A DNA stretch of 64,000 nucleotides from Eikenella longinqua (GCF_001648355.1 NZ_LXSL01000028.1:124001-188000); one strand, 5' to 3'. Shown: positions 45,916 through 54,952, counted from the first letter of the stretch. Notes: generated from the sequence alone by a model not told the origin. Translations and numbers: made by a program.

Positions 45916-45940
45916 TGTCACTCGAAATCAGGATGGGAAA

Positions 45941-48220
45941 ATGAACGATACCGTTAATCTCAAAGTCACCAAGCGCGACGGCCGCTTGGAACCGATCAAT
46001 CTGGATAAAATCCACCGCGTGGTTACCTGGGCCGCCCAAGGGCTGAAAAACGTTTCCGTATCGCAGGTTGAGCTCAAATCGCACATCCAGTTTTACAACG
46101 GCATCCGCACCGACGACATCCACGAAACCATCATCAAGGCGGCTGCCGACCTGATTTCGCAGGATACGCCCGACTATCAATATCTCGCCGCGCGTCTGGC
46201 GATTTTCCATCTGCGCAAAATCGCTTACGGCGAGTTCGAACCGCCGCATCTCTTCGACCACGTTAAAAAACTCACCGAAGCGGGCAAATACGACCGCCAC
46301 ATCATCGAAGATTATAGCCGTGAAGAGTTTGACGAACTGAACGCCTATATCGACCACAGCCGCGACATGACCTTCTCGTATGCCGCCGTGAAGCAGCTCG
46401 AAGGCAAATATCTGGTACAGAACCGCGTTACCCGCCAGATTTATGAAACGCCGCAGTTCTTATACATTTTGGTGGCGATGTGCCTCTTCAGCAAATACCC
46501 GAAAGAGACGCGCTTGGATTACGTCAAACGTTTTTACGACGCCGTTTCTACGTTTAAAGTATCGCTGCCGACCCCGATTATGAGCGGCGTGCGCACGCCT
46601 ACGCGCCAGTTCTCAAGCTGCGTATTGATTGAATGCGACGACAGTCTGGATTCCATCAACGCCACCACCAGCGCAATCGTGAAATACGTTTCCCAGCGCG
46701 CGGGCATCGGCATCAATGCTGGACGTATCCGCGGTTTGGGCAGTGAAATCCGCGGCGGCGAAGCGCAACACACCGGCTGCATCCCGTTTTTCAAAATGTT
46801 CCAAGCGGCGGTTAAATCCTGCTCGCAAGGCGGCGTGCGCGGCGGCGCGGCAACCTTGTTCTACCCCTTGTGGCACATTGAAGCCGAAAGCCTGTTGGTA
46901 TTGAAAAACAACCGTGGCGTGGAAGACAACCGCATCCGCCAGCTGGATTACGGCGTGCAAATCAACCGCCTGCTGTACACCCGCCTGATTAAAGGCGGCA
47001 ACATCACACTGTTTTCGCCCAACGAAGTCCCCGGCCTATACGACGCATTCTTTGCCGATCAAGACGAATTCGAGCGTCTCTACACGAAATACGAGCAAGA
47101 CCCGAACATCCGCAAGCGCACCTTGTCGGCTACCGATTTGTTCTCCACGCTGATGCAGGAGCGTGCCGGAACGGGACGCATCTACATCCAAAACATTGAC
47201 CACTGCAACACGCACAGCCCGTTTGACCCGCGCGTCGCGCCCGTGCACCAGTCTAACCTGTGCATGGAAATCGCCCTGCCGACCAAACCGCTGGACAACA
47301 TCAACGACCCGAACGGCGAAATCGCCCTGTGTACCCTATCTGCCTTCAACTTGGGCGCATTAAACAGCTTGGACGAGCTGGAAGGGCTTGCCGATTTGAC
47401 CGTGCGCGCACTCGACGCCTTGCTGGATTATCAAGATTATCCGGTCGAAGCCGCACGCACCGCAACCATGAACCGCCGCACGCTCGGCATCGGCGTCATC
47501 AACTACGCCTACTATCTGGCGAAAAACGGTGTCCGTTACAGCGACGATTCCGCGCTCGGCCTGACCCACCGCACCTTTGAAGCCATGCAGTATTACCTGC
47601 TCAAAGCATCGGTGAACCTTGCCAAAGAATACGGCGCATGCCCGCTGTTCAACCAAACCGTTTATTCGCAAGGCAAACTGCCCATCGACACTTACAAAAA
47701 AGACTTGGATGCCGTGTGCAGCGAACCGCTGTTGTGCGACTGGGAAAGCCTGCGTGCCGACATCGTCAAATACGGCCTGCGCAATTCCACCCTGACCGCA
47801 CTCATGCCGTCTGAAACCAGCTCGCAAATCGCCAACGCCACCAACGGCATCGAACCGCCGCGCGGACTGGTAACGGTCAAAGCATCAAAAGACGGCATTC
47901 TGAAACAAGTCGTGCCGGAATTTGAAACCCTGAAAGACGCCTACGAAACCCTGTGGCAGCTTCCTGGCAACGAAGGCTACCTGAAACTTGTCGGCGTGAT
48001 GCAGAAATTCGTCGATCAGGCGATTTCCGCCAACACCGCCTACGACCCGGGCAAATTCGAAGGCAATAAAGTTTCCATGAAACAAATGCTCAAAGACCTG
48101 CTGACCGCCTACAAATACGGCGTCAAAACCCTGTACTACCATAACACCCGCGACGGCGCGGACGATACGCAGACCGATATTCAGGATGACGGCTGCGCAG
48201 GCGGGGCTTGTAAGATTTAG
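45941..48220 (+). CDS. nrdA: Ribonucleoside-diphosphate reductase, alpha subunit (class Ia)
   Basis: Reduces ribonucleotides to deoxyribonucleotides, with NrdB supplying the tyrosyl radical. 759 residues from ATG 45941, close to E. coli NrdA (761). An N-terminal ATP-cone (residues 1-~100) carries allosteric control. Active-site cysteines appear as C227 (QFSSCVLI), SNLCMEI and ALCTLSAFN; the radical path is KTLYYHNTRDG and the C-terminal redox pair DGCAGGACKI. The gene is less GC-rich than nrdB and carries an AT-DUS word (47804-47815) plus one eikDUS (EGYLKL), which suggests a mosaic history. Confidence 0.97.
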   Translation: MNDTVNLKVTKRDGRLEPINLDKIHRVVTWAAQGLKNVSVSQVELKSHIQFYNGIRTDDIHETIIKAAADLISQDTPDYQYLAARLAIFHLRKIAYGEFEPPHLFDHVKKLTEAGKYDRHIIEDYSREEFDELNAYIDHSRDMTFSYAAVKQLEGKYLVQNRVTRQIYETPQFLYILVAMCLFSKYPKETRLDYVKRFYDAVSTFKVSLPTPIMSGVRTPTRQFSSCVLIECDDSLDSINATTSAIVKYVSQRAGIGINAGRIRGLGSEIRGGEAQHTGCIPFFKMFQAAVKSCSQGGVRGGAATLFYPLWHIEAESLLVLKNNRGVEDNRIRQLDYGVQINRLLYTRLIKGGNITLFSPNEVPGLYDAFFADQDEFERLYTKYEQDPNIRKRTLSATDLFSTLMQERAGTGRIYIQNIDHCNTHSPFDPRVAPVHQSNLCMEIALPTKPLDNINDPNGEIALCTLSAFNLGALNSLDELEGLADLTVRALDALLDYQDYPVEAARTATMNRRTLGIGVINYAYYLAKNGVRYSDDSALGLTHRTFEAMQYYLLKASVNLAKEYGACPLFNQTVYSQGKLPIDTYKKDLDAVCSEPLLCDWESLRADIVKYGLRNSTLTALMPSETSSQIANATNGIEPPRGLVTVKASKDGILKQVVPEFETLKDAYETLWQLPGNEGYLKLVGVMQKFVDQAISANTAYDPGKFEGNKVSMKQMLKDLLTAYKYGVKTLYYHNTRDGADDTQTDIQDDGCAGGACKI
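47804..47815. repeat. AT-DUS word inside nrdA
   Basis: ATGCCGTCTGAA, exactly the dialect of N. meningitidis and N. gonorrhoeae. It encodes MPSE of the conserved ALMPSETSS motif, so it could arise by codon choice or by import of neisserial DNA. Confidence 0.7.
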
Positions 48221-48232
48221 CCGCCAATGAAA

Positions 48233-48270
48233 AGGCTACCTGAAAAAGGAAACAGTTTTTCAGGTAGCCT
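48233..48270. terminator. Inverted eikDUS pair between nrdA and nrdB
   Basis: AGGCTACCTGAA at 48233-48244 faces TTCAGGTAGCCT at 48259-48270. It may reduce, rather than fully stop, read-through into nrdB, since no separate NrdR box precedes nrdB. Confidence 0.5.
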
Positions 48271-48314
48271 GTTGCCCTATATCCTTCACCATCACATTGC
48301 AAAAGAGAGCCGCC

Positions 48315-49469
48315 ATGTCCTGCGAACACCTAGTCATGTCCTACAGCACCTTTTCCAAAACCCAAAACGACGCGCTCAAAGAGCCGATGTTTTTCGGCCA
48401 GCCGGTAAACGTTGCCCGCTACGACCAGCAGAAATACGAAGTCTTCGAAAAGCTGATTGAAAAACAACTGTCATTTTTCTGGCGCCCCGAAGAAATCGAC
48501 GTGTCGCGCGACCGCATCGACTATGCCAATCTGCCCGAACACGAAAAGCATATTTTCATCAGCAACTTAAAATACCAAACCTTGCTCGATTCCATCCAAG
48601 GCCGCAGCCCCAACGTTGCCCTGCTGCCCTTGGTGTCGATTCCCGAGCTGGAAACTTGGATTGAAACTTGGAGCTTCAGCGAAACCATCCACTCGCGCAG
48701 CTACACCCACATCATCCGCAATATCGTGAACGACCCATCGGTCGTGTTCGACGACATCGTGCAAAACGAATACATCATCGCCCGCGCCGAAGACATCGCC
48801 TGCTACTACGACGACTTAATCGAATACACCCAGTATTACAACCTCTTAGGCGAAGGCGAACACCGCGTAAACGGCAAAACCATCGTGGTAAACCTGCGCG
48901 AGCTCAAGAAAAAGCTCTACCTCTGCCTGATGTGCGTAAACGTGCTCGAAGCCATCCGCTTCTATGTTTCCTTCGCCTGCTCCTTCGCCTTTGCCGAGCG
49001 CGAACTGATGGAAGGCAACGCCAAAATCATCAAGCTCATCGCCCGCGACGAAGCCCTGCACCTCACCAGCACCCAGCACATGCTCAACCTGATGCGCGCC
49101 GGCGCCGACGACCCCGAAATGGCCGAAATCGCCGAAGAGCTGGAACAAGCCTGCTTCGATCTGTTTAAAAAAGCCGCTGACCAAGAAAAAGAATGGGCCG
49201 AATACCTGTTTAAAGACGGCTCCATGATCGGCCTAAACAAAGACATCCTGTGCCAATACGTTGAATACATTACTAACCTGCGCATGCAGGCCGTCGGCTT
49301 GCAGCCCGCCTTCCCCGCCTCCGCGCAAAACCCGATCCCCTGGATCAACGCCTGGCTCTCCTCCGACAACGTGCAGGTTGCCCCGCAGGAAGTGGAAATC
49401 TCCTCCTACCTCATCGGCCAAATCGACGCCGAAGTCAATGCCGAAGACTTAGGCGATTTCGAGCTGTAA
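48315..49469 (+). CDS. nrdB: Ribonucleoside-diphosphate reductase, beta subunit (class Ia)
   Basis: Houses the diiron-tyrosyl radical cofactor. 384 residues from ATG 48315 (AAGAGAG upstream); an alternative ATG at 48336 would align with the E. coli start ([10 protein letters not shown]) but lacks a ribosome site. Iron ligands appear in [21 protein letters not shown] and [12 protein letters not shown], and the radical Tyr lies in the [10 protein letters not shown] stretch. The C-terminal peptide ending DLGDFEL would dock on NrdA. The whole gene has the high-GC codon use of the host, in contrast to nrdA. Confidence 0.96.
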   Translation: MSCEHLVMSYSTFSKTQNDALKEPMFFGQPVNVARYDQQKYEVFEKLIEKQLSFFWRPEEIDVSRDRIDYANLPEHEKHIFISNLKYQTLLDSIQGRSPNVALLPLVSIPELETWIETWSFSETIHSRSYTHIIRNIVNDPSVVFDDIVQNEYIIARAEDIACYYDDLIEYTQYYNLLGEGEHRVNGKTIVVNLRELKKKLYLCLMCVNVLEAIRFYVSFACSFAFAERELMEGNAKIIKLIARDEALHLTSTQHMLNLMRAGADDPEMAEIAEELEQACFDLFKKAADQEKEWAEYLFKDGSMIGLNKDILCQYVEYITNLRMQAVGLQPAFPASAQNPIPWINAWLSSDNVQVAPQEVEISSYLIGQIDAEVNAEDLGDFEL

Positions 49470-49820
49470 TCCCGCCGGACATTGAAGCTACCTGAAAAAT
49501 TAGGCCGAACTTTTCAGGTAGTCTCAAATGCCGGCTGCAAACCCATCCCTCTCCTGCCGGAGAAGGCGGCAAGCCATAGGCCAACTTCAGTTTCAAAGCC
49601 ACCCATTTTTCAGGTAGCCTCCAAGGCTACCTGAAGCCTATTCCCAAATATAGAGGAATAATCAAACCTTTTTCCCTTCCCACCACCCGCCCCAAAACTT
49701 TTCAGCTAGCCCCAACCCAGTTAAAGCAAGCACGGCCAGCGCCTACCAAGCCGCACCCAAACCGCATCCCGCCCCACCCGCATGCTAAAATCCCGCCCTT
49801 TCCCTCCTCCCCGCCACGCC
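49470..49820. other. Intergenic region with degenerate DUS copies
   Basis: Includes a mismatched DUS pair right after nrdB (49485-49496 and 49513-49524), an inverted pair at ~49609-49635 and an altered copy TTCAGCTAGCC at ~49702. Nothing gene-like was recognised. Confidence 0.55.
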
Positions 49821-50678
49821 ATGCCCACCGCCAGCCAAATCGAAGACCTGCTGCCGCAAACCCAATGCCAACAATGCGGCTACGAAGGCTGCGCCCCCTA
49901 CGCCCAAGCCCTCGCCCGAGGCCAAGCCCCCATCAACCTCTGCCCGCCCGGCGGCGACACCGTGATACACGAGCTCGCCGCCCTCATGCACACCCCGCCC
50001 CTGCCCCTCGCCCAGCCCAAAAAAGCCGCCGCAAAAGCCCTCGCCCATATCGACGAAGCCGCCTGCATCGGCTGCACCGCCTGCATCAAAGCCTGCCCTG
50101 TTGACGCCATCCTCGGCGCTTCCAAGCTCATGCACACCGTGCTCGAAAACGAATGCACCGGCTGCGGCCTCTGCCTGCCGCCCTGCCCCGTCGATTGCAT
50201 CGACATGCGCCCCGTGGCCGACCCCTTCTTGCCTCGCGCCGGCGCCGCCCTCCCCGCCGAAAACAGCCGCCGCGCCGCCGCCCGCCACGCCAAACAACGC
50301 CATCAGCAGCGCATCCAACGCCAACAGCGCCTCGCCGCCGAACGCCAAGTCCACCTCGCCGCACGCGCCGCCCAAGCCGCCGCAAACAGCGCTGCCACAC
50401 AGGCCACCGCACCAAGCCCGGCCCCGGTCAAACCCGCCTTCAACCCCGCCGACCTCATCGCCCGCGCCATGGCCAGCGCCCAAGCCCAACAAAGCCAACG
50501 CGCCGTGCCCGCCAACCGCGCAGACTTCCGCCGCCAAGAAATCGCCGCCGCCCAGCAGCAAGCCGCCCACCGCCGTGCCCTGAAAAACCTCCGCTACGGC
50601 AACGAAGCCGAAAAAGCCGCCGCCCACGACTACCTGCGCCAGCGCAAAGCCGAAGAAGAAGCCCAATCCCAAGGCTAA
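49821..50678 (+). CDS. RnfB-like electron transport ferredoxin
   Basis: 285 residues from ATG 49821 ([20 protein letters not shown]). An N-terminal Fe4S4 domain of the RnfB type ([17 protein letters not shown] ... NLCPPGG) is followed by a two-cluster ferredoxin domain ([16 protein letters not shown] and [16 protein letters not shown]). The hydrophobic N-terminal membrane segment usual in RnfB is missing, and the C-terminal ~130 residues are a Gln/Ala/Arg-rich extension without recognised fold. RnfB passes electrons in the Rnf/Rsx complex, but no rnfACDGE genes are adjacent. It may serve another electron route, such as feeding nth-like or reductive enzymes. Confidence 0.87.
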   Translation: MPTASQIEDLLPQTQCQQCGYEGCAPYAQALARGQAPINLCPPGGDTVIHELAALMHTPPLPLAQPKKAAAKALAHIDEAACIGCTACIKACPVDAILGASKLMHTVLENECTGCGLCLPPCPVDCIDMRPVADPFLPRAGAALPAENSRRAAARHAKQRHQQRIQRQQRLAAERQVHLAARAAQAAANSAATQATAPSPAPVKPAFNPADLIARAMASAQAQQSQRAVPANRADFRRQEIAAAQQQAAHRRALKNLRYGNEAEKAAAHDYLRQRKAEEEAQSQG

Positions 50679-50780
50679 GCCACAAGCAAATCCGCCGCCA
50701 CGCAATCAAGCATGCCGCCCAAGCTTCAGGCTACCTGAAAACCATCGGTTTCCATCCCGTTCAACACATCCCAACAAAAC

Positions 50781-50820
50781 CAAAGCTCCGCCATTTAAGC
50801 CGGAGCTTTGTTGTGTTTGT
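50781..50820 (+). terminator. Rho-independent terminator after the RnfB-like gene
   Basis: CAAAGCTCCG (50781-50790) and CGGAGCTTTG (50801-50810) form a perfect 10-bp stem with a ten-base loop, followed by TTGTGTTTGT. An AG-simDUS-type word lies just downstream (~50839-50850). Confidence 0.8.
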
Positions 50821-50886
50821 TCAAGCCTGTTTGCGGTTTTCAGGCAGCCTGCCAACGATTTTGCCTTTGGCTCCGCCCGATAGGCG

Positions 50887-51639
50887 CTAACCCAGCCAGC
50901 CAAACGCGCGGCGCAGCTCTGCCGTGCCGTCGGCTTCGCAGCAGCGGCCGTGGGCGAGGATAATTTTTTCGGGCTGCCAGGCCAGCATTCGGGCGAGGCA
51001 TTGGCGGGCGGCGGCGCGGTCGGTGAAGGTGGCGCACCAGTCGGGCGGGGTTGTGCCCTTGGGCGCAGCGATGCCGGCGAGTTTCATCACTCCTGCCCAG
51101 AAGCGGCTGGGGAATCGGTCTGCTTCGAAGTTTTCGATGAGGTCGGCCAGAATGAGCGTGCGGCTGGCGCGGTGGAAGAAAACGGTTTCGGTCATGGCGC
51201 GGCTGCCTAGGAAGGGCAGCTGCGCGATGTCATTTGCCCATTGCGGCGGGGCGGCGCTGCCTAGGTCGGCATCGAAGGAGACGGCGATGTGCTGGGATTT
51301 TGCCCGTTCGAGCACGCCGAGGCTGGCCCAAGCGGCGGCTTGCGGGTAGTGCGTTTTCCAGGCGGCGATGTGGGCATAGTGGATGCGGTTGGGCGACACG
51401 AGGTGGCGCACTTCGCCCAGCGCGTTGATTTGCGCCAAAAGTTCAGGCGCAGGCTCGATGGGCGAGTGGCACCACAGGCCGCCGTCGGCCAGGCGCACCA
51501 CGGTCATGCGTGTGCTGAAGGGGATGCGCACGCCGAGCGGGAAGGCCATGCGGACGATGCCGCCGTCGGCAATCCAGATGTTTTCGCCGAAGGGCTTGAG
51601 GGTGTGCAGCGGGTGGTAGAGGTGGATGGGGGCGCGCAT
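50887..51639 (-). CDS. DUF4336 domain protein
   Basis: 250 residues. The sequence has the outline of the metallo-beta-lactamase-like DUF4336 family: NIWIADGGIVRMAFPLGVRI, SPIEPAPELLAQINALGEVR then HLVSPNRIHYAHIAAWKTHY, TLILADLIENF and a C-terminal KIILAHGRC. The HxHxDH signature of active enzymes is not present; single His and Asp residues occupy the corresponding loops. Function unknown. Confidence 0.82.
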   Translation of the reverse strand: MRAPIHLYHPLHTLKPFGENIWIADGGIVRMAFPLGVRIPFSTRMTVVRLADGGLWCHSPIEPAPELLAQINALGEVRHLVSPNRIHYAHIAAWKTHYPQAAAWASLGVLERAKSQHIAVSFDADLGSAAPPQWANDIAQLPFLGSRAMTETVFFHRASRTLILADLIENFEADRFPSRFWAGVMKLAGIAAPKGTTPPDWCATFTDRAAARQCLARMLAWQPEKIILAHGRCCEADGTAELRRAFGWLG

Positions 51640-51876
51640 GGTTTGTCCTTGCTGGCGGTAGGCGGTTTTCGTGTGCCGGAAGCCGGTGGTTTCAGCTAGC
51701 CTTGGGCGTATGCGCTGAGGCTACCTGAAAATTTTTGCCGAATGTAATCTGTAGTTTGGATTTAGCGGTCGGGTAGCGCCGGAAACGGCGGAGCGGATTT
51801 TTCAGGTGGCCTTCCGGCGCATTGAGGCTACCTGAAAACGGGTGCGGCGGGCTTCGGCGGAGCCTGCACACCCGCC

Positions 51877-52536
51877 CTATTCCGCCCACACCACGGTTTC
51901 GGCGGCATCGCGGCGCGGTTTGGGCCGGATGTCGCGGACGCGGTAGCCGAAGGTGGCGGCCACGGATACGCCGTATTCGGCGGGGTCGAGCAGCCCGGCT
52001 TGGACGAGGATGTGCTCCACGGCGGCGTAGTCCATGCCCTCCACGGCGCAGGAGTCAATGCCGAGCATGGCGGCGCCGGTGAGCATATTGGCCAGGGCGA
52101 TGTAGCTTTGTTTGCTCGCCCAGTCGAACAGGGCGCGTTCGTTGTCGGCGATGGCGATGTCGTGGGTTTGGAAGCTGCGGTAGCGCTCGAGGGCGGCGGC
52201 GCGCTGCTCGGGCGTGAAGCCGCGCCGGCTCATCAGCTCGCTGAAAAAGGGGCTGTCGTAGCGGGCGTGTTTTTTCGCCAGCAGGATCACGAGGTGGCTG
52301 GCTTCGGCAATGGCGCCCTGCATGCCCCAGGCCACGGGCTTGATTTTTTCGCGCAGCCCTTGGTTTTGTATCACCAGAAACTTCCACGGCTCGGCGCCGA
52401 CGGAGCTGGGCGAAAGGCGGCCGAAATCGAGGATGGCGGCAAAGTCTTCGGCGCTGATTTTGCGCGCGGGGTCGTAGTGGCGGGTGGATACGCGGCGACG
52501 GAAAATATCGAGGGCTTGTTCTCGGGAGAGGATCAT
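51877..52536 (-). CDS. Nitroreductase-family protein (NfsB-like)
   Basis: 219 residues, FMN-dependent NAD(P)H nitroreductase fold. FMN-binding residues are seen in RRVSTRHYDP and LSPSSVGAEPWKFLVIQ, the central helix carries WASKQSYIALANMLTGAAML, and the C-terminal part reads VAATFGYRVRD. Similar enzymes reduce nitroaromatics, quinones or dihydropteridine. AAGGAAGCACC precedes the ATG. The gene is divergent from the Correia element 52600-52706, which may affect its promoter. Confidence 0.92.
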   Translation of the reverse strand: MILSREQALDIFRRRVSTRHYDPARKISAEDFAAILDFGRLSPSSVGAEPWKFLVIQNQGLREKIKPVAWGMQGAIAEASHLVILLAKKHARYDSPFFSELMSRRGFTPEQRAAALERYRSFQTHDIAIADNERALFDWASKQSYIALANMLTGAAMLGIDSCAVEGMDYAAVEHILVQAGLLDPAEYGVSVAATFGYRVRDIRPKPRRDAAETVVWAE

Positions 52537-52599
52537 GGTGCTTCCTTTCTGTGAAGTGGCTTGCTGATGGGTGTGAGCAGCGCAGAAACTCGCTCCGTG

Positions 52600-52706
52600 T
52601 ATAGTGGACTAAATTTAAATCAGGACAAGGCGACGAAGCCGCAGACAGTACAAACAGTACGGCAAGGCGAGGCAACGCAGTCCTGGTTTAAAGTTAATCC
52701 ACTACA
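52600..52706. mobile_element. Correia-type repeat, 107 bp, copy 3
   Basis: Begins TATAGTGGAC and ends ATCCACTACA (one terminal mismatch), otherwise close to copy 1 at 16795-16901, including GACAAGGCGACGAAGCCGCA. It lies 64 bases upstream of the nitroreductase start and abuts a DUS hairpin. Confidence 0.87.
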
Positions 52707-52709
52707 TTT

Positions 52710-52745
52710 TTCAGGTAGCCTCAATGTGCCGAAAGGCTACCTGAA
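52710..52745. terminator. Inverted eikDUS pair
   Basis: TTCAGGTAGCCT at 52710-52721 faces AGGCTACCTGAA at 52734-52745, just after the minus-strand hydrolase gene ending at 52762. Confidence 0.55.
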
Positions 52746-52761
52746 AATACGGACAACGCGT

Positions 52762-53646
52762 TTACAGGCGGTAAAACGCTTTGGCTGCCGCCCACAGGAT
52801 TTGGGGCTGCTCTTTCATGACTTCGTGCTGCGCAAAGGGCACATTCATCAGGTGCGCTTCGGGCAGTGCGGTGCGCAAGTCGGCCAAATCGTTGAGCGAC
52901 AGCAGGAAATCGCCCTCGCCGCGCACGGCCAGCACGGGCGCTTGGATTCGGGCCACGGCTTCGTTCGGATAGCCCGTGGGCGAAGTGTCCAGCCACAGCC
53001 GTTTCAAGGCGGCGGCGAGCGCGGGCAGGTCGGGCTGCGGATTGAGCTTTTCGTAGGCAGCCACTTGCGCGGCCATGTTTTCGCGGAAAAATTCGGGCGT
53101 GAGGCCGGCAAACATCTCGCGCACAGGCTCGAGCTGGCGGCTGTGCCACGACGCGCCCACGGTGAGCACGGACTGCACCCGCGCATCGGCGGCGGCCAAG
53201 CGGTAGGCCGCCGTACCGCCGTCGCTGAAGCCAAACAGGTGGTAGGCGCGCAAACCGAGCGCGTCGGCCAAATAGCGGGCGTCGTCGGCAATCTGGGCGT
53301 AGGTGAGCGGGGCGCTGCCGAGAGTGGAACGGCCGTGGCCGCGCGTGTCGGTTTCGATGGTAAAAAAGTGCCGTTGCAATTCGGGCAGGAGGGCGGCGAA
53401 ATCTTCGGCCGAGCCCAAGCCGCCGTGCAGCAGCAGGAGTGCGGGCGCACCGGGGCGGTCGCCGGTGCGGTAAAACAAGTCGGCGCCGAGATGGGGGATG
53501 GTGTTCATGGCGGGTTTCCTTTCGTGGGCGGGATGTTGGGGCTTGTCCGCCCTGCCCGGGCGGGGCGTGCGTGCGGATACGGCGGGGGCGCAGGCGGCCA
53601 GGATGGCGGCTGCGGCGCTTTGGAGGAAGGTGCGGCGGGAAAGCAT
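52762..53646 (-). CDS. Alpha/beta hydrolase, possibly exported
   Basis: 294 residues if the ATG at 53646 is used. The N-terminus then reads MLSRRTFLQSAAAAILAACA, a twin-arginine signal (SRRTFLQ) with a lipobox-like LAAC, so a Tat lipoprotein is possible. An internal ATG at 53508 (MNTIPHLGAD) has a better ribosome site (AAAGGAAAC) and would give a cytoplasmic enzyme; I cannot decide. The core is typical: ALLLLHGGLGSAEDF oxyanion loop, nucleophile GFSDGG, GEGDFLLSLND acid loop and FAQHEVMKE His. Substrate unknown. Confidence 0.85.
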   Translation of the reverse strand: MLSRRTFLQSAAAAILAACAPAVSARTPRPGRADKPQHPAHERKPAMNTIPHLGADLFYRTGDRPGAPALLLLHGGLGSAEDFAALLPELQRHFFTIETDTRGHGRSTLGSAPLTYAQIADDARYLADALGLRAYHLFGFSDGGTAAYRLAAADARVQSVLTVGASWHSRQLEPVREMFAGLTPEFFRENMAAQVAAYEKLNPQPDLPALAAALKRLWLDTSPTGYPNEAVARIQAPVLAVRGEGDFLLSLNDLADLRTALPEAHLMNVPFAQHEVMKEQPQILWAAAKAFYRL

Positions 53647-53690
53647 GATGGCTGGCTCGGGTTAGCTTGGGCAGAAGCTCGTTTCTTTTT

Positions 53691-53726
53691 TTCAGGTAGC
53701 CTTCCGGTGCATTGAGGCTACCTGAA
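53691..53726. terminator. Inverted eikDUS pair
   Basis: TTCAGGTAGCCT at 53691-53702 faces AGGCTACCTGAA at 53715-53726, after the minus-strand gene ending at 53751. Confidence 0.55.
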
Positions 53727-53750
53727 AAATATTTGGCTTGCTCGGGCAGA

Positions 53751-54086
53751 TTACGGGATTTCGGGATAGGCGAGCAAGGGGCTGAAATCGGTTTTCCAAA
53801 TATCCAGGCTGTGCAGCCGGCCGTTGCTGCGGGCGTAGAGGGTGGCCAGCACGGGGGTGCCGTCTTGGTCTGGAAACGGGTATTCGGCGATGGCGAGGGT
53901 GGGCAAATGGCTTGGCGTCTCTTCCGGGTAAACAAAGGAGAAGCTGCCCATGCCGCCGTCTTCAAGCGGGATAACGCGCTCGGGAAAGGTGATGGGGAGC
54001 GTGGCGTATTGGGGGCGGATGCGCCGGAGCAGGAGACGCAGCAGGCGGGTTTCGCCGGGGCTGAGGGGTCGGGGCTGGGGTGTCAT
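53751..54086 (-). CDS. Hypothetical protein (DUF6984-like)
   Basis: 111 residues. The layout RPLSPGETRLLRLLLRRI then a PERVIPLEDGGMGSFSFVYP core and LATLYARSNGRLHSLDIWKT resembles a small family of bacterial proteins of unknown role (I believe DUF6984, from memory). Cytoplasmic, no special motif. Upstream lies a tandem composite repeat (54110-54201). Confidence 0.65.
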   Translation of the reverse strand: MTPQPRPLSPGETRLLRLLLRRIRPQYATLPITFPERVIPLEDGGMGSFSFVYPEETPSHLPTLAIAEYPFPDQDGTPVLATLYARSNGRLHSLDIWKTDFSPLLAYPEIP

Positions 54087-54109
54087 GGTTGGCCGGTTGG
54101 GTGATGTGG

Positions 54110-54201
54110 TTTTAGCTTCGCAGAAACTTTGCTTCCTGCGGAAACATCGTTTTAGCTTCGCAGAAACTCTGCTTCCTGCGGAAACATCGTTTTCAGGTAG
54201 C
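54110..54201. repeat. 40-bp tandem duplication ending in a DUS
   Basis: Two near-identical units (54110-54149 and 54150-54189) of TTTTAGCTTCGCAGAAAC, TGCTTCCTGCGGAAACATCG, differing at one base, followed by an inverted eikDUS. This is the 'cgcagaaact' half of the composite family, doubled. Confidence 0.8.
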
Positions 54202-54786
54202 CTGGTTTTCCTGATAGCGGTGTTCGGGAATGCCGATTTGTCGGGGCACGGGGTTGTGTGCCAGCGGGAAGAAGCCTTCTTCGATTTCGTAGAGCGGAGT
54301 GGGCCAGAAGGCGGCGGCGGCGGCGGCGGGGTCGGCTTGGGTGAGCCAGCTTTGCAGTGGGGCGGCGAGGGCTGCGCCTTGCGCGCCGCGATGGGCGAAA
54401 TCGGCTTTGAGCTGAAATACGGCGGCCATCAGGCGGCAATAGCTTTGCACAAACAAGGCCAGGCTGCTGTTGGCCAACACCCATTGCCGCTCCCAGGTAT
54501 TCTCGGCCTGCGGCGAATACAGCCACACGCTGCCATCGGCAAGCTGCACGAAATAGCTGCCGCCGTAGCCGTATTTGCCGAAGCAGCGTGCTTCGCCGCG
54601 CGGGGTGCGGATGGCAAGGGTATCGTCGGGAAAGCGGACGAAGTGGAAACGGGCGGGCGGGTAGTCGGCAAGGTAGGCGATGCCGTCTTGGAAGAGGGTG
54701 TCGAGGCTTTGCGGCGCACCGGCGGCATAAGCGGCGGGGCGGAGGACGGGGATGCGGTCGGCGGCGAGGGCGCGGGCTAGGTTCAT
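54193..54786 (-). CDS. Hypothetical protein, SUKH-4-like
   Basis: 197 residues, cytoplasmic. The core FGKYGYGGSYFVQLADGSVW and WVLANSSLALFVQSYCRLMA resembles SUKH-4-type immunity domains, but no toxin gene is adjacent and the match is weak. The C-terminus NQAT and its stop come from an eikDUS. The start lies 35 bases from the edge of the prophage relic. Confidence 0.55.
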   Translation of the reverse strand: MNLARALAADRIPVLRPAAYAAGAPQSLDTLFQDGIAYLADYPPARFHFVRFPDDTLAIRTPRGEARCFGKYGYGGSYFVQLADGSVWLYSPQAENTWERQWVLANSSLALFVQSYCRLMAAVFQLKADFAHRGAQGAALAAPLQSWLTQADPAAAAAAFWPTPLYEIEEGFFPLAHNPVPRQIGIPEHRYQENQAT

Positions 54787-54820
54787 GGCGGCTCTGAATG
54801 AATGAGGTTAATAGAAAAGC

Positions 54821-54886
54821 GCGAAACTTTGCATAGAAGGGCGGAAAACTTTGCATAGCTTACCCGTGGCGGAAAACTTTGCATAG
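54821..54886. repeat. Three direct repeats at the prophage edge
   Basis: GCGAAACTTTGCATAG (54821-54836), GCGGAAAACTTTGCATAG (54841-54858) and GCGGAAAACTTTGCATAG (54869-54886). Their position outside the last phage gene fits transposase-binding end sites like those at the Mu right end. A related inverted word, CGATGCAAAATATATC, lies at 58728-58743. Confidence 0.7.
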
Positions 54887-54952
54887 CCTATTTTTAACCC
54901 CCGTTTAACGACCTGTTAAGCGGGGGTTTCGCATGCCTGTTTGAGCCCGCCG

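Larger units (their letters stand above)
45561..45940. other. Intergenic region between gdhA and nrdA
   Basis: Holds, in order, the gdhA terminator, a nest of DUS words, and an AT-rich promoter region with two NrdR boxes before nrdA. An in-frame extension of nrdA to 45782 crosses the boxes and was rejected. Confidence 0.7.

Noticed and set aside
45782..45940. 53-codon N-terminal extension of nrdA
   Set aside because: It crosses both NrdR boxes and lacks family similarity; ATG 45941 matches the known NrdA start.
54193..54786. Toxin-immunity locus based on the SUKH-like protein
   Set aside because: No toxin, effector or secretion gene lies nearby and the domain match is weak.
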